NCBI RefSeq assembly: GCF_947487915.1
Contig: NZ_CANKYH010000008.1
Span: 124,001 to 188,000 of the forward strand
Source of the DNA: an uncultured Serinicoccus sp.
Lineage (GTDB): Bacteria; Actinomycetota; Actinomycetes; Actinomycetales; Dermatophilaceae
Direction: 5' to 3'
Length of the DNA stretch: 64,000 nt
Position 1 is the stretch's first letter; every line of letters starts with the position of its first letter. The translations under genes were made by a program, and so were the position numbers. The notes under the pieces were generated by a model. That model was not told the DNA's origin and did no database searches. It saw only the letters and a program-made list of their open reading frames with translations. This document shows positions 40,031 through 49,264 of this stretch, piece after piece.

Positions 40031-41068
40031 ATGCGCGCCATGGTCCTGCCCGCCGCCCGCTCCACGCCTCGGGTGCAGCAGGTGCCCGAGCCGGTCGCCC
40101 CGCCGGACGGTGTGGTCGTGCAGGTCCACGCGACCGGGCTGTGCCGCAGCGACTGGCACGCCTGGGCCGGTCACGACGACATCGCCTTCCCGCACGTGCC
40201 CGGCCACGAGGTCGCCGGCGTCGTGACCGCGGTCGGCGCGCAGGTGCGGCGGTGGCGGGAGGGGGACCGGGTGACGGTGCCCTTCGTGTGCGGGTGCGGC
40301 CGGTGCCCGTGGTGCCGCTCGGGCCAGGCGCAGGTCTGCCCGGACCAGCAGCAGCCCGGTTTCACCCATGACGGGTCGTTCGCCGAGCTGGTGGCCCTCC
40401 ATGCGGCCGACACCCACCTCGTCGCCGTGCCCCCGACGATCGAGCTCACGACCGCGGCGAGTCTGGGGTGCCGGTTCGCCACGGCATACCGAGCCGTCGT
40501 CGACCGGGCGAAGGTGGCGCCGCAGGAGTGGGTGAGCGTCGTCGGCGCCGGCGGCGTCGGGCTCAGCGTCGCGATGATCGCCCGGGCGGTGGGGGCACGC
40601 GTGGTCGCGGTCGACCGCAACCCGCAGGCCCTGGCCGTCGCCGCCGGGTTGGGGGTCGAGCACACGGTCCTCGCGGACGGCAGCGACGTGCCCGCGGTGA
40701 TCCACGACCTGACGGGCGGGGGCAGCCACGTCGCCGTGGACGCGGTCGGCAGCGAGCAGACGTGCAGCGACGCGCTGCTGGGTCTGCGTCGCCGGGGGCG
40801 CCACGTCCAGGTCGGGCTGCTGCCCGGGGTGGTCGGCCACCCCCGGGTGCCGCTGGAGCGGGTCATCGGGTGGGAGCTGGACCTGCTGGGCAGCCACGGT
40901 ATGCCGGCCGTCGACTACCCGGCGATGCTCGCCCTCATCGAGCGGGGCTCGCTGGCGCCCGAGCGGCTCGTCGAGCGCGTCGTCGGGCTGGAGGAGGCGG
41001 CCGAGCTGCTGCCGGGCTTCGACCGCGCGGTGGTCGCCGGGATGACCCTCATCGACCCGAGCCGCTGA
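40031..41068 (+). CDS. zinc-dependent alcohol dehydrogenase
   Basis: 345 residues, MDR superfamily. Catalytic zinc ligands are the Cys in TGLCRSDWHAW near residue 38 and the His-Glu in PGHEVAGVV near 60. The structural zinc lobe has four Cys in VCGCGRCPWCRSGQAQVC (residues ~88-105). NAD-binding GAGGVGLSVAMIA is near 180. It oxidises a small alcohol or reduces an aldehyde; this branch acts on varied short or aromatic alcohols. The ATG at 40031 follows the RelA-like gene by 26 bp. Possibly co-transcribed with it. Confidence 0.92.
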   Translation: MRAMVLPAARSTPRVQQVPEPVAPPDGVVVQVHATGLCRSDWHAWAGHDDIAFPHVPGHEVAGVVTAVGAQVRRWREGDRVTVPFVCGCGRCPWCRSGQAQVCPDQQQPGFTHDGSFAELVALHAADTHLVAVPPTIELTTAASLGCRFATAYRAVVDRAKVAPQEWVSVVGAGGVGLSVAMIARAVGARVVAVDRNPQALAVAAGLGVEHTVLADGSDVPAVIHDLTGGGSHVAVDAVGSEQTCSDALLGLRRRGRHVQVGLLPGVVGHPRVPLERVIGWELDLLGSHGMPAVDYPAMLALIERGSLAPERLVERVVGLEEAAELLPGFDRAVVAGMTLIDPSR

Positions 41069-41190
41069 CCGCACCCTCGTCGTCGTCGCACCACACATCG
41101 GCGGCCCACAAACCCGTCGACAGCGGGCGGGGACCCGGTCATCCTGGGTCTGTCGCGCGGACCCGTGCGGCAGGCCAGGAAGGCAGTGCG

Positions 41191-42210
41191 ATGACCACGA
41201 CACCCAGCCTCGACGACGCGGTGCTCGCGGCGGCCGCCGCGGAGGACGGTTTCAGCGGTCTCGTCAGCCTCGACGTCCCCGGGCACGATCCGGTGACCCG
41301 CGCCTACGGGTATGCCGAGCGCGCGTTCCAGGTGCCGCACACCCGCTCGACCCGCTACGCCCTCGCCAGCGGCGGCAAGACCTTCACCGCTCTCGCGGTG
41401 CTGCGGCTGGTGGAGCAGGGGCGACTGCGTCTGGACGAGCCGGTGCGCGGGGTGCTGGGCGAGGATCTGCCGCTCGTGGACGACGCGGTGACGCCCCTGC
41501 ACCTCCTGACCCACACCTCCGGCATCGGTGACTACCTGGACGAGTCGGCCGGGTGGGAGGTCGACGACTACGTGCTGCCTGTTCCCGTCCACACCCTCGT
41601 CGACACCGAGGCCTTCCTGCCGGTGCTCGAGGGCTACCCGCAGGCCTTCGCACCTGGAGAGCGCTTCGCCTACTGCAACGGCGGCTACGTCGTGCTGGCG
41701 CTGGTCGTGCAGCGGGTGAGCGGCCAGGGCTACCAGAGGTTCGTCGAGCAGGAGGTCTGCGAGCGGGCCGGGGTGCACAGCACCGGCTTCCTCCGCAGCG
41801 ACGAGCTCCCCGCGGACGCGGCCCGGGGTTACCTCGACGCCACCGGTCTGCGCACCAACGTCCTGCACCTGCCCGTCCTCGGGAACGGCGACGGCGGCAT
41901 CTTCAGCACGGCGTCGGACCTGCACCGGTTCTGGGGCGGGTTGCTCGAGGGTCGCGTCGTGGGTCCGCAGCTGCTCGAGCTGCTCACCACGCCTCGGCAC
42001 GACGTCCCCGACGAAGGGCTGCGGCACGCGGCGGGTGTCTGGCTGCACGCCACCGCACCCCTGCTGGTGATGGAGGGCTGTGACGCCGGGGTGTCGTTCC
42101 GGTCCACCCACGACCCGGGGACGGGGGCGACCCTGAGCGTGCTCGGCAACACCTCCACGGGGGCCTGGCCCGTCATCGGCGAGCTCGCCGACCTGCTGGT
42201 CGCGGGCTAG
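41191..42210 (+). CDS. serine hydrolase of the beta-lactamase/D-Ala-D-Ala carboxypeptidase fold
   Basis: 339 residues. The SxxK nucleophile is Ser60-Lys63 in YALASGGKTFTAL and the YxN motif is in RFAYCNGGYVVLA near 165. LLTHTSGIGDYLD near 110 is the usual class C block. No signal peptide is evident, so it is probably cytoplasmic. Related proteins are esterases, peptidases or amidohydrolases rather than true beta-lactamases. RBS GGAAGG ahead of the ATG at 41191 sets the start. Substrate unknown. Confidence 0.85.
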   Translation: MTTTPSLDDAVLAAAAAEDGFSGLVSLDVPGHDPVTRAYGYAERAFQVPHTRSTRYALASGGKTFTALAVLRLVEQGRLRLDEPVRGVLGEDLPLVDDAVTPLHLLTHTSGIGDYLDESAGWEVDDYVLPVPVHTLVDTEAFLPVLEGYPQAFAPGERFAYCNGGYVVLALVVQRVSGQGYQRFVEQEVCERAGVHSTGFLRSDELPADAARGYLDATGLRTNVLHLPVLGNGDGGIFSTASDLHRFWGGLLEGRVVGPQLLELLTTPRHDVPDEGLRHAAGVWLHATAPLLVMEGCDAGVSFRSTHDPGTGATLSVLGNTSTGAWPVIGELADLLVAG

Positions 42211-42218
42211 CGGTACTG

Positions 42219-42737
42219 CTAGCCGTCCTGCGGCGGGTCGCTGAGCCGGGCGACCAGGACGTCCAGGCCCGTGCGCGCGGCCTGCTCGGCCAGGCGCACG
42301 CGCTCGAGCATCTGCTGAGCCGCCCCGAGGTCCTGGGCCGCGCGCCGCTCGGCCGCACGGCAGGCCTCCACGCCCTCCTCGCGCTCCCTCCGGTCCTCGA
42401 CCCGGTCGTCCCCGTAGCGCTGGACCTCGGCAGCGGCCAGGTCGACCGCGCGGTCGACCAGAAACCGGTAGGACGCCCGCAGCTTCTTCTCCGTGGTCTT
42501 GCGGGCCAGACCGTCGACCTCCTCCTCCACGCCCTGGCGCATGAAGGGCAAGGGGTCGGAGGTGTAGGCCGCCTGGGCCACCGCCTGCTCGGCGGCCGCC
42601 CGCCGCTCCTGGGCGTCGGTCAACGCCCGCTGGGCCTCGCGCACGGCGGCGGTCGCCGCCTCGAGGTGCGGCCCGAGGCGCGAGTCGAGCGCATAGGTCA
42701 GCTGCTCCCGCTCCCCTGGGTCGAGCCCGTCCGCCAT
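42219..42737 (-). CDS. hypothetical coiled-coil protein
   Basis: 172 residues, almost wholly alpha-helical with high Ala, Glu, Arg and Gln. Two long coiled coils are likely (residues ~25-60 and ~105-160), separated by a Lys-rich stretch (ARKTTEKKLRASYRFLVDRA). There are no Trp and no Cys apart from one in the second helix. I recognise no family. It is a tail-to-tail neighbour of the serine hydrolase, with 8 bp between them. Start is the ATG at 42735-42737, with GGAGGCGCAG upstream. Confidence 0.7.
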   Translation of the reverse strand: MADGLDPGEREQLTYALDSRLGPHLEAATAAVREAQRALTDAQERRAAAEQAVAQAAYTSDPLPFMRQGVEEEVDGLARKTTEKKLRASYRFLVDRAVDLAAAEVQRYGDDRVEDRREREEGVEACRAAERRAAQDLGAAQQMLERVRLAEQAARTGLDVLVARLSDPPQDG

Positions 42738-42847
42738 GGCTGCGCCTCCTCCGTGTCCGATGGCCCTACCCTCTCATCCGGGCCGGCCCCGCAGGAGAGG
42801 CGTGGCGTGGACAGGACCTGGGGATGGCGGGGCGTGCCCACGCGACC

Positions 42848-43708
42848 TCAGAAGACCGGCTTGCCCCCCGTCACCCCGAGCACCGTGCCGGAGACGTAGC
42901 TCGCCTCGTCGGAGGCCAGGAAGACGTAGGCCGCGGCCACCTCGACCGGGTGCCCGGCGCGACCCAGCGGGGTGTCCGAGCCGAAGCCCTCGACCTTGTC
43001 GGCGGACATGGTCGCCGGGATCAGCGGGGTCCAGATCGGGCCGGGAGCCACGGCGTTGACCCGGATACCCCGCTGCCCCAGCTCGGCCGCCAGGTTGACG
43101 ACGAGGTTGTTGAGCGCGGCCTTGGTGGCGGCGTAGTCGAGCAGGTGGTCGGACGGGGAGTAGGCCTGGATCGAGGTCGTGACGATGATCGACCCGCCCG
43201 GGCTCAGCTCCTCGGCCAGCTCCCGGACCAACCAGAACGGCGAGAAGACGTTGGTCGCGAAGGTCTGCTCGATCTGCTCGGGCGGGAACTCCTCGAGCAG
43301 GTCGTGGGTCATCTGGTATGCCGCGTTCGCCACCAGCACGTCGAGCCCGCCGAGGGCCTGCACGGCGTCCCGGGCCAGCTGCTCGTTGGCGTCCCGTCGG
43401 GTGAGGTCGACGGCGAAGAGATGGCAGGTGCCGCCCGCAGCCTCGACCAGCTCCCGGGTGCGCTCGGCGTCGTCCTGCTCCTGCGGCAGATGGGCCACCG
43501 CGACGGCCGCCCCCTCCCGCGCAAAGGTCAGGGCGACAGCGCGACCGATGCCGGAGTCGCCGCCGGTGATGAGCGCCCGCCGGCCGGTGAGGCGGTCCCG
43601 GCCGGTCCAGGACTGCTCGCCGTGGTCGGGCTGCGGGTCGAGGTCGGCGACCCGGCCCGGCCAGTCCTGGTGCTGGCCGGGGAGTGCGGACAGGTCTGCT
43701 CTGGTCAT
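42848..43708 (-). CDS. SDR-family oxidoreductase (glucose/YdaD-type general stress)
   Basis: 286 residues. An N-terminal extension (DLDPQPDHGEQSWTGRDRLTG) precedes the NAD(P) loop ALITGGDSGIGRAVALTF near residue 45, as in the YhdF/YdaD-type stress SDRs. LVANAAYQ, the catalytic Ser in IIVTTSIQAY and Tyr-Lys in DYAATKAALN complete the active site. The adjacent upstream gene is a catalase, and this subgroup is often induced by general stress. Start is the ATG at 43706-43708. Confidence 0.9.
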   Translation of the reverse strand: MTRADLSALPGQHQDWPGRVADLDPQPDHGEQSWTGRDRLTGRRALITGGDSGIGRAVALTFAREGAAVAVAHLPQEQDDAERTRELVEAAGGTCHLFAVDLTRRDANEQLARDAVQALGGLDVLVANAAYQMTHDLLEEFPPEQIEQTFATNVFSPFWLVRELAEELSPGGSIIVTTSIQAYSPSDHLLDYAATKAALNNLVVNLAAELGQRGIRVNAVAPGPIWTPLIPATMSADKVEGFGSDTPLGRAGHPVEVAAAYVFLASDEASYVSGTVLGVTGGKPVF

Positions 43709-43742
43709 GGTTCTCCTGGGGAGCGTAGGAAGCGTGGTCGGG

Positions 43743-45944
43743 TCAGACGTCGCGGGCCCAGTGGCGCAGCGCACCGCAGGCTTCGAGGAAGTCCTGGGGG
43801 CCGACGGTCCCCAGGTCCAGGCAGGCCTCGTCGAGGCTGCCGTCGATACCGCCGGCCTCGAGCAACGCCTGGGCACCGGGCAGGTGGCCGATGACCTTGT
43901 AGTGGCTGAAGGCGTCCGAGACGAAGTCTCGCGTGGCCGGGTGGCCGGCCAGCTCCTCGGCGCCGGCGCCGTCTCCCAGCAGGGCCACCGCGTCGAAGAG
44001 CACCGAGGGGGCGCCGTCGATCTTGTGGTCCACGGGGCGGCGCGCGCCGTCCGCGAGGGTGACCCCGCCCACCTTGAGGCCGATGGTCTCGACCAGGGCC
44101 CCGCCCTGCTCGAAGGTGTCCCGCAGCCCGTCCAGCACCGAGGCCTCGACCCCGTCGGTCACGAGGATCCCGAGCTTGCGCCCGGCGAAGCTCTCCGGCG
44201 CCCGCGTCATCATGCTCAGCGCCGGGGACTCCGGCAGGTCGTGCCTCGGGGCACGGTGCGCCTCGGTGGCCTCCGGGAGCTCCATGCCCAGCCCGTCGGC
44301 GACGCCGGCCGCGAGCTCCTCGTCCACGTTGCGCAGGTTGGCCACGACCCGCGTGCGGATCTGCGGGATCTCGCACTTGGAGAGCTCGAAGACGAAGGCC
44401 ATCCGGATGTGCTGCTGCTCGGTCGCGCTCTGGCTGCGCCAGAACTGCCCGGCCTGGGAGTAGTGGTCGGCGAAGGACTCCGGCCGGGTGCGTCGGGTGT
44501 CGCCGCTCTCGTGCCGGGCCACGCTGCGGTAGCCCCGCTCGGCGTCCGCGCGAGGACCGGCGGCCGCCCCGGTGAAGGAGTTGGGCTCGTAGGTGGCGCG
44601 GCCGGACTGCGCGCCGGTCTGCATGTGCCCGTCCCGCTGGAAGTGGGCCACCGGGCACCGGGGGGCGTTGATGGGCAGCTGGGTGAAGTTGGGGCTGCCG
44701 AGCCGCTTGAGCTGGGTGTCGAGGTAGGAGAAGTTGCGGCCCTGCAGCAGCGGGTCGTTGGTGAAGTCGATCCCGCGGACGATGTTCTGGGTGCAGAAGG
44801 CCACCTGCTCGGTCTCGCTGAAGACGTTGTCCACCGTCTTCTCCAGGCGCAGGGTGCCGATGACCCGCAGCGGTACCTGCTCCTCGGGGATGACCTTGGT
44901 CGCGTCCAGGACGTCGAACTCGAACTGGTCGGCGAACTCGTCGTCGAAGGTCTGCACGGCGAGTTCCCACTCCGGCAGGTCACCGTTGTTGATGGCCTGC
45001 CACAGGTCCTTGCGGTGGAAGTCGGGGTCCGCGCCGTTGATCTTCACCGCCTCGTTCCACACGACCGACTGCAGGCCCTGGCGGGGGACCCAGTGGAACT
45101 TCACGTAGGTGCTGCGCCCGTCCGCGTCGACGAACCGGAAGGTGTGCACGCCGAACCCCTGCATGAAGCGGAACGACCGGGGGATGGCGCGGTCCGACAT
45201 CTGCCACAGCAGCATGTGCGTGGACTCCGGCATCAGCCCGGCGAAGTCCCAGAAGGTGTCGTGCGCGGACTGGGCCTGCGGCCAGCCCCGGTCCTGCTCC
45301 TCCTTCACCGCGTGGACGAGGTCGGGGAACTTCACCGCGTCCTGCACGAAGAACACGGGGATGTTGTTGCCCACGAGGTCCCAGTTGCCCTCGTCGGTGT
45401 AGAACTTCACCGCGAACCCGCGCACGTCGCGGGCGAGGTCGAAGGAGCCCAGGTTGCCGGCGACCGTGGAGAACCGGACGAAGACCGGGGTCTGCTTGCC
45501 CGCCTCGGCGAACAGCGAGGCGCAGGTCAGGTCGGAGAGGTCCTCGGCCGCCGTGAAGGTGCCGTGGGCGCCGTACCCGCGGGCGTGGACCACCCGCTCC
45601 GGGATGCGCTCGTGGTCGAAGTGGAAGATCTTCTCGCGCAGCGCGAAGTCCTCGAGCAGGGTCGGACCGCGCTGCCCCGCCGTGAGGGAGTTCTGGTCGT
45701 CCGCCAGAGGCAGGCCCTGAGCGGTGGTGAGGACCTGCTGGTCCGGGCCCGGCTGCTGGTGCAGCTCGCCGCCCTGCCCCGGCTGGGTCCGTTCCGTGTA
45801 GACCGGGTTGTCGGCGGCCTGACCCGCGGTGCTGGGGGTCGGCGGGCGGGGCACCTCCGGTGCCGGCGGGTAGGAGGGCGCGGCCGGCTGGTGCCGGTGC
45901 GCTGCGGATGTCGGGGTGGCGGCGTCGCCGTCGCGGTGGCCCAT
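43743..45944 (-). CDS. katE: large-subunit (clade 2) catalase, KatE type
   Basis: 733 residues, the length of HPII-type catalases. A ~75-residue disordered Pro-rich N-terminus is followed by the catalase core: His120 in [12 protein letters not shown], Asn in [14 protein letters not shown] near 195, and the haem-ligand Tyr in [15 protein letters not shown] near 430. The last ~160 residues form the DJ-1/GATase-like domain ([19 protein letters not shown]) that marks this clade. It breaks down hydrogen peroxide in the cytoplasm. GAGGAG precedes the ATG at 45942-45944. The next gene on the strand, 34 bp on, is the stress SDR, suggesting one stress operon. Confidence 0.96.
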   Translation of the reverse strand: MGHRDGDAATPTSAAHRHQPAAPSYPPAPEVPRPPTPSTAGQAADNPVYTERTQPGQGGELHQQPGPDQQVLTTAQGLPLADDQNSLTAGQRGPTLLEDFALREKIFHFDHERIPERVVHARGYGAHGTFTAAEDLSDLTCASLFAEAGKQTPVFVRFSTVAGNLGSFDLARDVRGFAVKFYTDEGNWDLVGNNIPVFFVQDAVKFPDLVHAVKEEQDRGWPQAQSAHDTFWDFAGLMPESTHMLLWQMSDRAIPRSFRFMQGFGVHTFRFVDADGRSTYVKFHWVPRQGLQSVVWNEAVKINGADPDFHRKDLWQAINNGDLPEWELAVQTFDDEFADQFEFDVLDATKVIPEEQVPLRVIGTLRLEKTVDNVFSETEQVAFCTQNIVRGIDFTNDPLLQGRNFSYLDTQLKRLGSPNFTQLPINAPRCPVAHFQRDGHMQTGAQSGRATYEPNSFTGAAAGPRADAERGYRSVARHESGDTRRTRPESFADHYSQAGQFWRSQSATEQQHIRMAFVFELSKCEIPQIRTRVVANLRNVDEELAAGVADGLGMELPEATEAHRAPRHDLPESPALSMMTRAPESFAGRKLGILVTDGVEASVLDGLRDTFEQGGALVETIGLKVGGVTLADGARRPVDHKIDGAPSVLFDAVALLGDGAGAEELAGHPATRDFVSDAFSHYKVIGHLPGAQALLEAGGIDGSLDEACLDLGTVGPQDFLEACGALRHWARDV

Positions 45945-46068
45945 GTCGATCTCCTCGGTCGTCGGGGCGTGCCCCGGCGACGTCGACAGCCGGCGGCACG
46001 AACTCCCTCGACGCTAGCCACCGCGGTGCCGTCGCGCGCGCTCAGCCGCCAGGGGGCCGACGGGCGGA

Positions 46069-46557
46069 TCACGGCACGAGGGGCAGCATCCTCGTCAGGT
46101 CCGCGCGGATCGCCGCCGGACGGGTGGTGGGGGCGTAGCGCTGGAGCACCTGGCCGTCCGGGCCCACGAGGAACTTGGTGAAGTTCCAGCTGATCCGCCC
46201 TCCCAGCAGCCCCTTCTTCTGCCGCTTGAGCCACCGGTAGAGGGGGTGCGCGCCAGAGCCGTTGACCTCGACCTTGGCGAACATCGGGAAGGTCACGCCG
46301 TAGTTGCGGTGGCAGAAGTCGCCGATCTCCTCGGCATCACCGGGCTCCTGACCGCCGAACTGGTTGCACGGGAAACCGAGCACCACCAGTCCGTCGTCGG
46401 CCAGCTCGGCGTAGAGCTCCTCGAGGCCGGCGAGCTGCGGGGTCAGGCCGCACCCGCTGGCGGTGTTGACCACGAGCACGGCCCGCCCGGCGTAGTCGCC
46501 GAGGTCCCGCTGCTCTCCGGCGAGGGTCTCGGCGGTGAAGTCGTGCAGGCTCCTCAC
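46069..46557 (-). CDS. glutathione peroxidase-like thiol peroxidase
   Basis: 162 residues, the GPx fold. The peroxidatic Cys is in VVNTASGCGLTPQLAGLEEL near residue 36 (most homologues have SKCG), with the Gln/Trp partners in LGFPCNQFGGQEPG near 70 and ISWNFTKFLVG near 125. FPCNQF supplies the possible resolving Cys. In actinobacteria these use thioredoxin rather than glutathione and reduce lipid or hydrogen peroxide. The GTG start at 46557 overlaps the stop of the upstream MT0933-type gene (GTGA), so the two are coupled. Confidence 0.9.
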   Translation of the reverse strand: MRSLHDFTAETLAGEQRDLGDYAGRAVLVVNTASGCGLTPQLAGLEELYAELADDGLVVLGFPCNQFGGQEPGDAEEIGDFCHRNYGVTFPMFAKVEVNGSGAHPLYRWLKRQKKGLLGGRISWNFTKFLVGPDGQVLQRYAPTTRPAAIRADLTRMLPLVP

Positions 46558-46763
46558 GCGCGTTGCTCGTCGTCGCCGAGAGCCGCCTTCCCGGCCTTGT
46601 CGGAGGCGGAGCGGATCTGGCTGGAGTACTTCCCCTTGGTCTGCCGGTCGGCGAAGCCGGCGGCCTTGTCCAGGTAGGACTGCGTCTTCTCCGGATTCTT
46701 GCGGGCGAAGCGGCGGGCCGCGTCGGCGGCGGCGCCGAGGGCGGCGATCTTGCGGAACGGCAT
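46554..46763 (-). CDS. MT0933-type (Rv0909-like) small protein
   Basis: 69 residues, MPFRKIAALGAAADAARRFA then a Lys-rich amphipathic region with YLDKAAGFADRQTKGKYSSQI. This matches the family named antitoxin MT0933, after the Rv0909 antitoxin. Most members occur alone without the Rv0910 toxin, as here. It is strongly basic and helical and could bind nucleic acid. Coupled to the glutathione peroxidase gene. The ATG at 46761-46763 lacks a strong ribosome site. GTGAC...GTCAC (46787-46802) lies just upstream and may be an operator. Confidence 0.7.
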   Translation of the reverse strand: MPFRKIAALGAAADAARRFARKNPEKTQSYLDKAAGFADRQTKGKYSSQIRSASDKAGKAALGDDEQRA

Positions 46764-46899
46764 ACGGGAACCTCTGCTCGACGGGTGTGACGGAACTGTC
46801 ACCTGCTCAACGCACCAGCACACCACATGTTTCCGCCCGCCGGCGCCGACCGGGGCAGCACGCCGCGCGCCGTGTGCCGGCGCCTCCTACGGTGGGGTC

Positions 46900-47862
46900 A
46901 TGCAGATCGGATTCAAGCTCTTCGCCGAGAACTTCTCCCCCACCGAGCTCGTCCGGCAGGCCGTGGAGGCCGAGCGGGCCGGCTTCGACTTCGTCGAGAT
47001 CAGCGACCATTTCCACCCCTGGCTGCCCGAGCACGAGCACTCCCCGTTCGCCTGGTCGGTGCTCGCCGCCATCGCCGCCTCGACCGAGCGCATCGGCCTG
47101 GCGACGGGGGTCACCTGCCCCACGATCCGCTACCACCCGGCGATCATCGCGCAGGCCGCCGCGACCACCCAGATCCTCTCCGGTGGGCGCTTCACCCTCG
47201 GAGTGGGCTCCGGCGAGCGGCTCAACGAGCACGTCGTCGGCCAGGGCTGGCCGGAGGTGCGGGACCGCCACCAGCTGCTCCGTGAGGCGCTGGAGATCAT
47301 CCGGCTGCTCTGGCAGGGCGGCTACCACTCCTACCGTGGGGAGTTCCTCACCCTGGAGGACGCCCGCGTCTTCGACCTGCCCGAGACCCTGCCGGAGATC
47401 ATCGTGGCCATCGGTGGGCCGCAGGCGGCCCGCCTGGCCGCCGAGCACGGCGACGGCATCTTCACGACCGACCCCGACGCCTCGCTCATCGAGGCCTTCG
47501 AGCAGGCTGGTGGCTCCGGGCCGCGCTACACCGAGGTGCCGCTCGCCTGGGCCCCGGACGCACAGGCGGCCGCCGAGTCCGCCCACCGCATGTTCCGCTT
47601 CGGCCTCGGCAGCTGGCGGGTCAACAGCGAGCTGCCCAACCCAGCTCACTTCGACGCCGCGACCCAGTTCATCACCCCGGACTCGATGCGCGAGGTCTTC
47701 GCCTGCGGCCCCGACGTGGAGCGTCACCTGGAGGTGGCTCGGCAGTTCTCCGACGCGGGCTTCGACCGGCTCGCCCTCATCAGCGCCGGGCCGGACGTCG
47801 ACGGCTTCATGCGCTTCTTCACCGACGAGCTGCGGCCGCGGCTCCAGGAGCTGTCGACGTAG
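46900..47862 (+). CDS. LLM-class flavoprotein, F420-dependent
   Basis: 320 residues, bacterial-luciferase-like TIM barrel. The N-terminal MQIGFKLFAENFSPTELVRQAV, EISDHFHPWLPEHEHSPFAW (residues ~35-55) and VTCPTIRYHPAIIAQAAATT (near 75) match the F420-dependent glucose-6-phosphate dehydrogenase-like subgroup (TIGR03557 family). It uses cofactor F420 for a hydride transfer; substrate unknown. TACGGT at 46888-46893, six bases before the ATG, suggests leaderless transcription. It is divergent from the MT0933-GPx pair. Confidence 0.87.
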   Translation: MQIGFKLFAENFSPTELVRQAVEAERAGFDFVEISDHFHPWLPEHEHSPFAWSVLAAIAASTERIGLATGVTCPTIRYHPAIIAQAAATTQILSGGRFTLGVGSGERLNEHVVGQGWPEVRDRHQLLREALEIIRLLWQGGYHSYRGEFLTLEDARVFDLPETLPEIIVAIGGPQAARLAAEHGDGIFTTDPDASLIEAFEQAGGSGPRYTEVPLAWAPDAQAAAESAHRMFRFGLGSWRVNSELPNPAHFDAATQFITPDSMREVFACGPDVERHLEVARQFSDAGFDRLALISAGPDVDGFMRFFTDELRPRLQELST

Positions 47863-48142
47863 GACGACGCCTCGGGGCAGGGCGGTGGGGGTGCGACCTC
47901 ACCGACCTGCAGCCCGTCACCCGCTCGGGTCGCCCCCGCCACGTGCGTGGCTCGGGCACCACGCGTAGCACTCTGCGGGGACATGTGCGTCCGCCCGGAA
48001 AATAACGCGACCGGATGGACAGATCTCAGCAGCCTGTGGCCCGTGGGGTTCGTGAGGCTGCAGCCGAGCGGGCCGCTGGTCTGGCGACGGCATGCTTCCA
48101 TGATGCGCTGTCGGAGGCCGGCCCTCGGGCCCGCCGCACGGA

Positions 48143-49264
48143 TCAGGCCTCGACGACGCAGTCCTCCAGCGGGGTGGAGCAGCACAGCAGGACCTTGTCG
48201 GCGGCGATCTCGCGGGGCCGGATCCCGCCACCGTGCCGCATGTCGACGCGGCCCGCGAGCAGCTGGCTCTTGCAGGTGCCGCACACCCCCTCCGCGCAGG
48301 ACGACGGCAGGCTGAGACCCGCCTGCGCGGCGGCGGCGAGGATGGTCTGTCCGGGGGCGCAGGGCACCTCCCGGCCGCTGCGGGTCAGGGTCACGGTATG
48401 CGTCCGCGCGCCGGTCGCGGGGGCGTCGCCGTGGCCGGCCGCGTCGTCGGCCCGCCCCTGGTCGTCCAGCCCGCCGTCACCCTGGAGCACCGCGCCGGCC
48501 GGGTCGAGCACGAAGGACTCCTGGTGGCACCGCGCCGGGTCGCAGCCGAGCCCGGCCAGCAGGTCGCGCACGGCGTCCATGTAGGGCGCCGGCCCACAGG
48601 TGAACACCTCTCGGGCGGCCGCATCGGGCGCCAGCTCCGCGAGCAGCCCGGCGGTGAGCCGCCCGCGGGCGCCACGCCATACCTCGTCCTCGCCGTCGCC
48701 CTCGCAGACCACCGCGACCCGCAGCCACGGCAGGGCCGCCGCGAGGTCCTCGAGCTCGCGGCGGAAGACGATGTCGGCCGGGGTCCGGGCGCTGTGCACG
48801 AACACGACGTCGTGCGGCCCCTCGGTGCCCACGAGGGTCCGCAGCATCGACATGAGCGGGGTGATGCCGCTGCCGGCGGAGAGCAACAGGTGCGCCGCCG
48901 CCGGGTGCTCGTAGGTGCTGAAGACCCCCATCGGCCCGCTGACCCGCAGCTGGTCCCCGACCCCCAGCCGGTCGTGCAGCCACGTCGACACCGGCCCCTG
49001 CCGTTTCACCGTGAGCGTGAGGGTGCCGGTCTGCAGCGGGGAGGAGGCGATGGTGTAGCAGCGGCTGAGCTCCTGGCCGTCCACCTCCGCCGTGACCGTG
49101 ACGTACTGCCCCGGCCGGAACTCCAGCGCCGCGCCCTCCGGCAGCGCCAGCGTGATGCTGCGCACGTCGTGGGTGACCTGCTCGACGTGGACGCACACCA
49201 GCTGCTCGTCGACGTGGTCGCGGTATGCCGTGGCGACCGTCTCCCGGACCAGCACCTCGGTCAT
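48143..49264 (-). CDS. ferredoxin reductase with C-terminal 2Fe-2S domain (GbcB-like)
   Basis: 373 residues. An FAD-binding domain (QYVTVTAEVDGQELSRCYTIASSP, with the RCYTIAS flavin motif near 80), an NAD-binding domain (LLLSAGSGITPLMSMLRTL near 130; VFTCGPAPYMDAV near 225) and a plant-type ferredoxin domain with Cys ligands in PSSCAEGVCGTCKSQLL and LLCCSTP (residues ~325-365). It passes electrons from NAD(P)H to the Rieske oxygenase encoded just upstream. ATG at 49262-49264 overlaps that gene's stop (ATGA). It is the last gene of the operon. Confidence 0.9.
   Translation of the reverse strand: MTEVLVRETVATAYRDHVDEQLVCVHVEQVTHDVRSITLALPEGAALEFRPGQYVTVTAEVDGQELSRCYTIASSPLQTGTLTLTVKRQGPVSTWLHDRLGVGDQLRVSGPMGVFSTYEHPAAAHLLLSAGSGITPLMSMLRTLVGTEGPHDVVFVHSARTPADIVFRRELEDLAAALPWLRVAVVCEGDGEDEVWRGARGRLTAGLLAELAPDAAAREVFTCGPAPYMDAVRDLLAGLGCDPARCHQESFVLDPAGAVLQGDGGLDDQGRADDAAGHGDAPATGARTHTVTLTRSGREVPCAPGQTILAAAAQAGLSLPSSCAEGVCGTCKSQLLAGRVDMRHGGGIRPREIAADKVLLCCSTPLEDCVVEA

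Noticed and set aside
41191..42210. True beta-lactamase
   Set aside because: SxxK and YxN are present but there is no signal peptide and no KTG; esterase or peptidase is as likely.
46554..46763. MT0933/Rv0909 toxin-antitoxin pair
   Set aside because: No Rv0910-type toxin gene overlaps or follows; the partner is a peroxidase.
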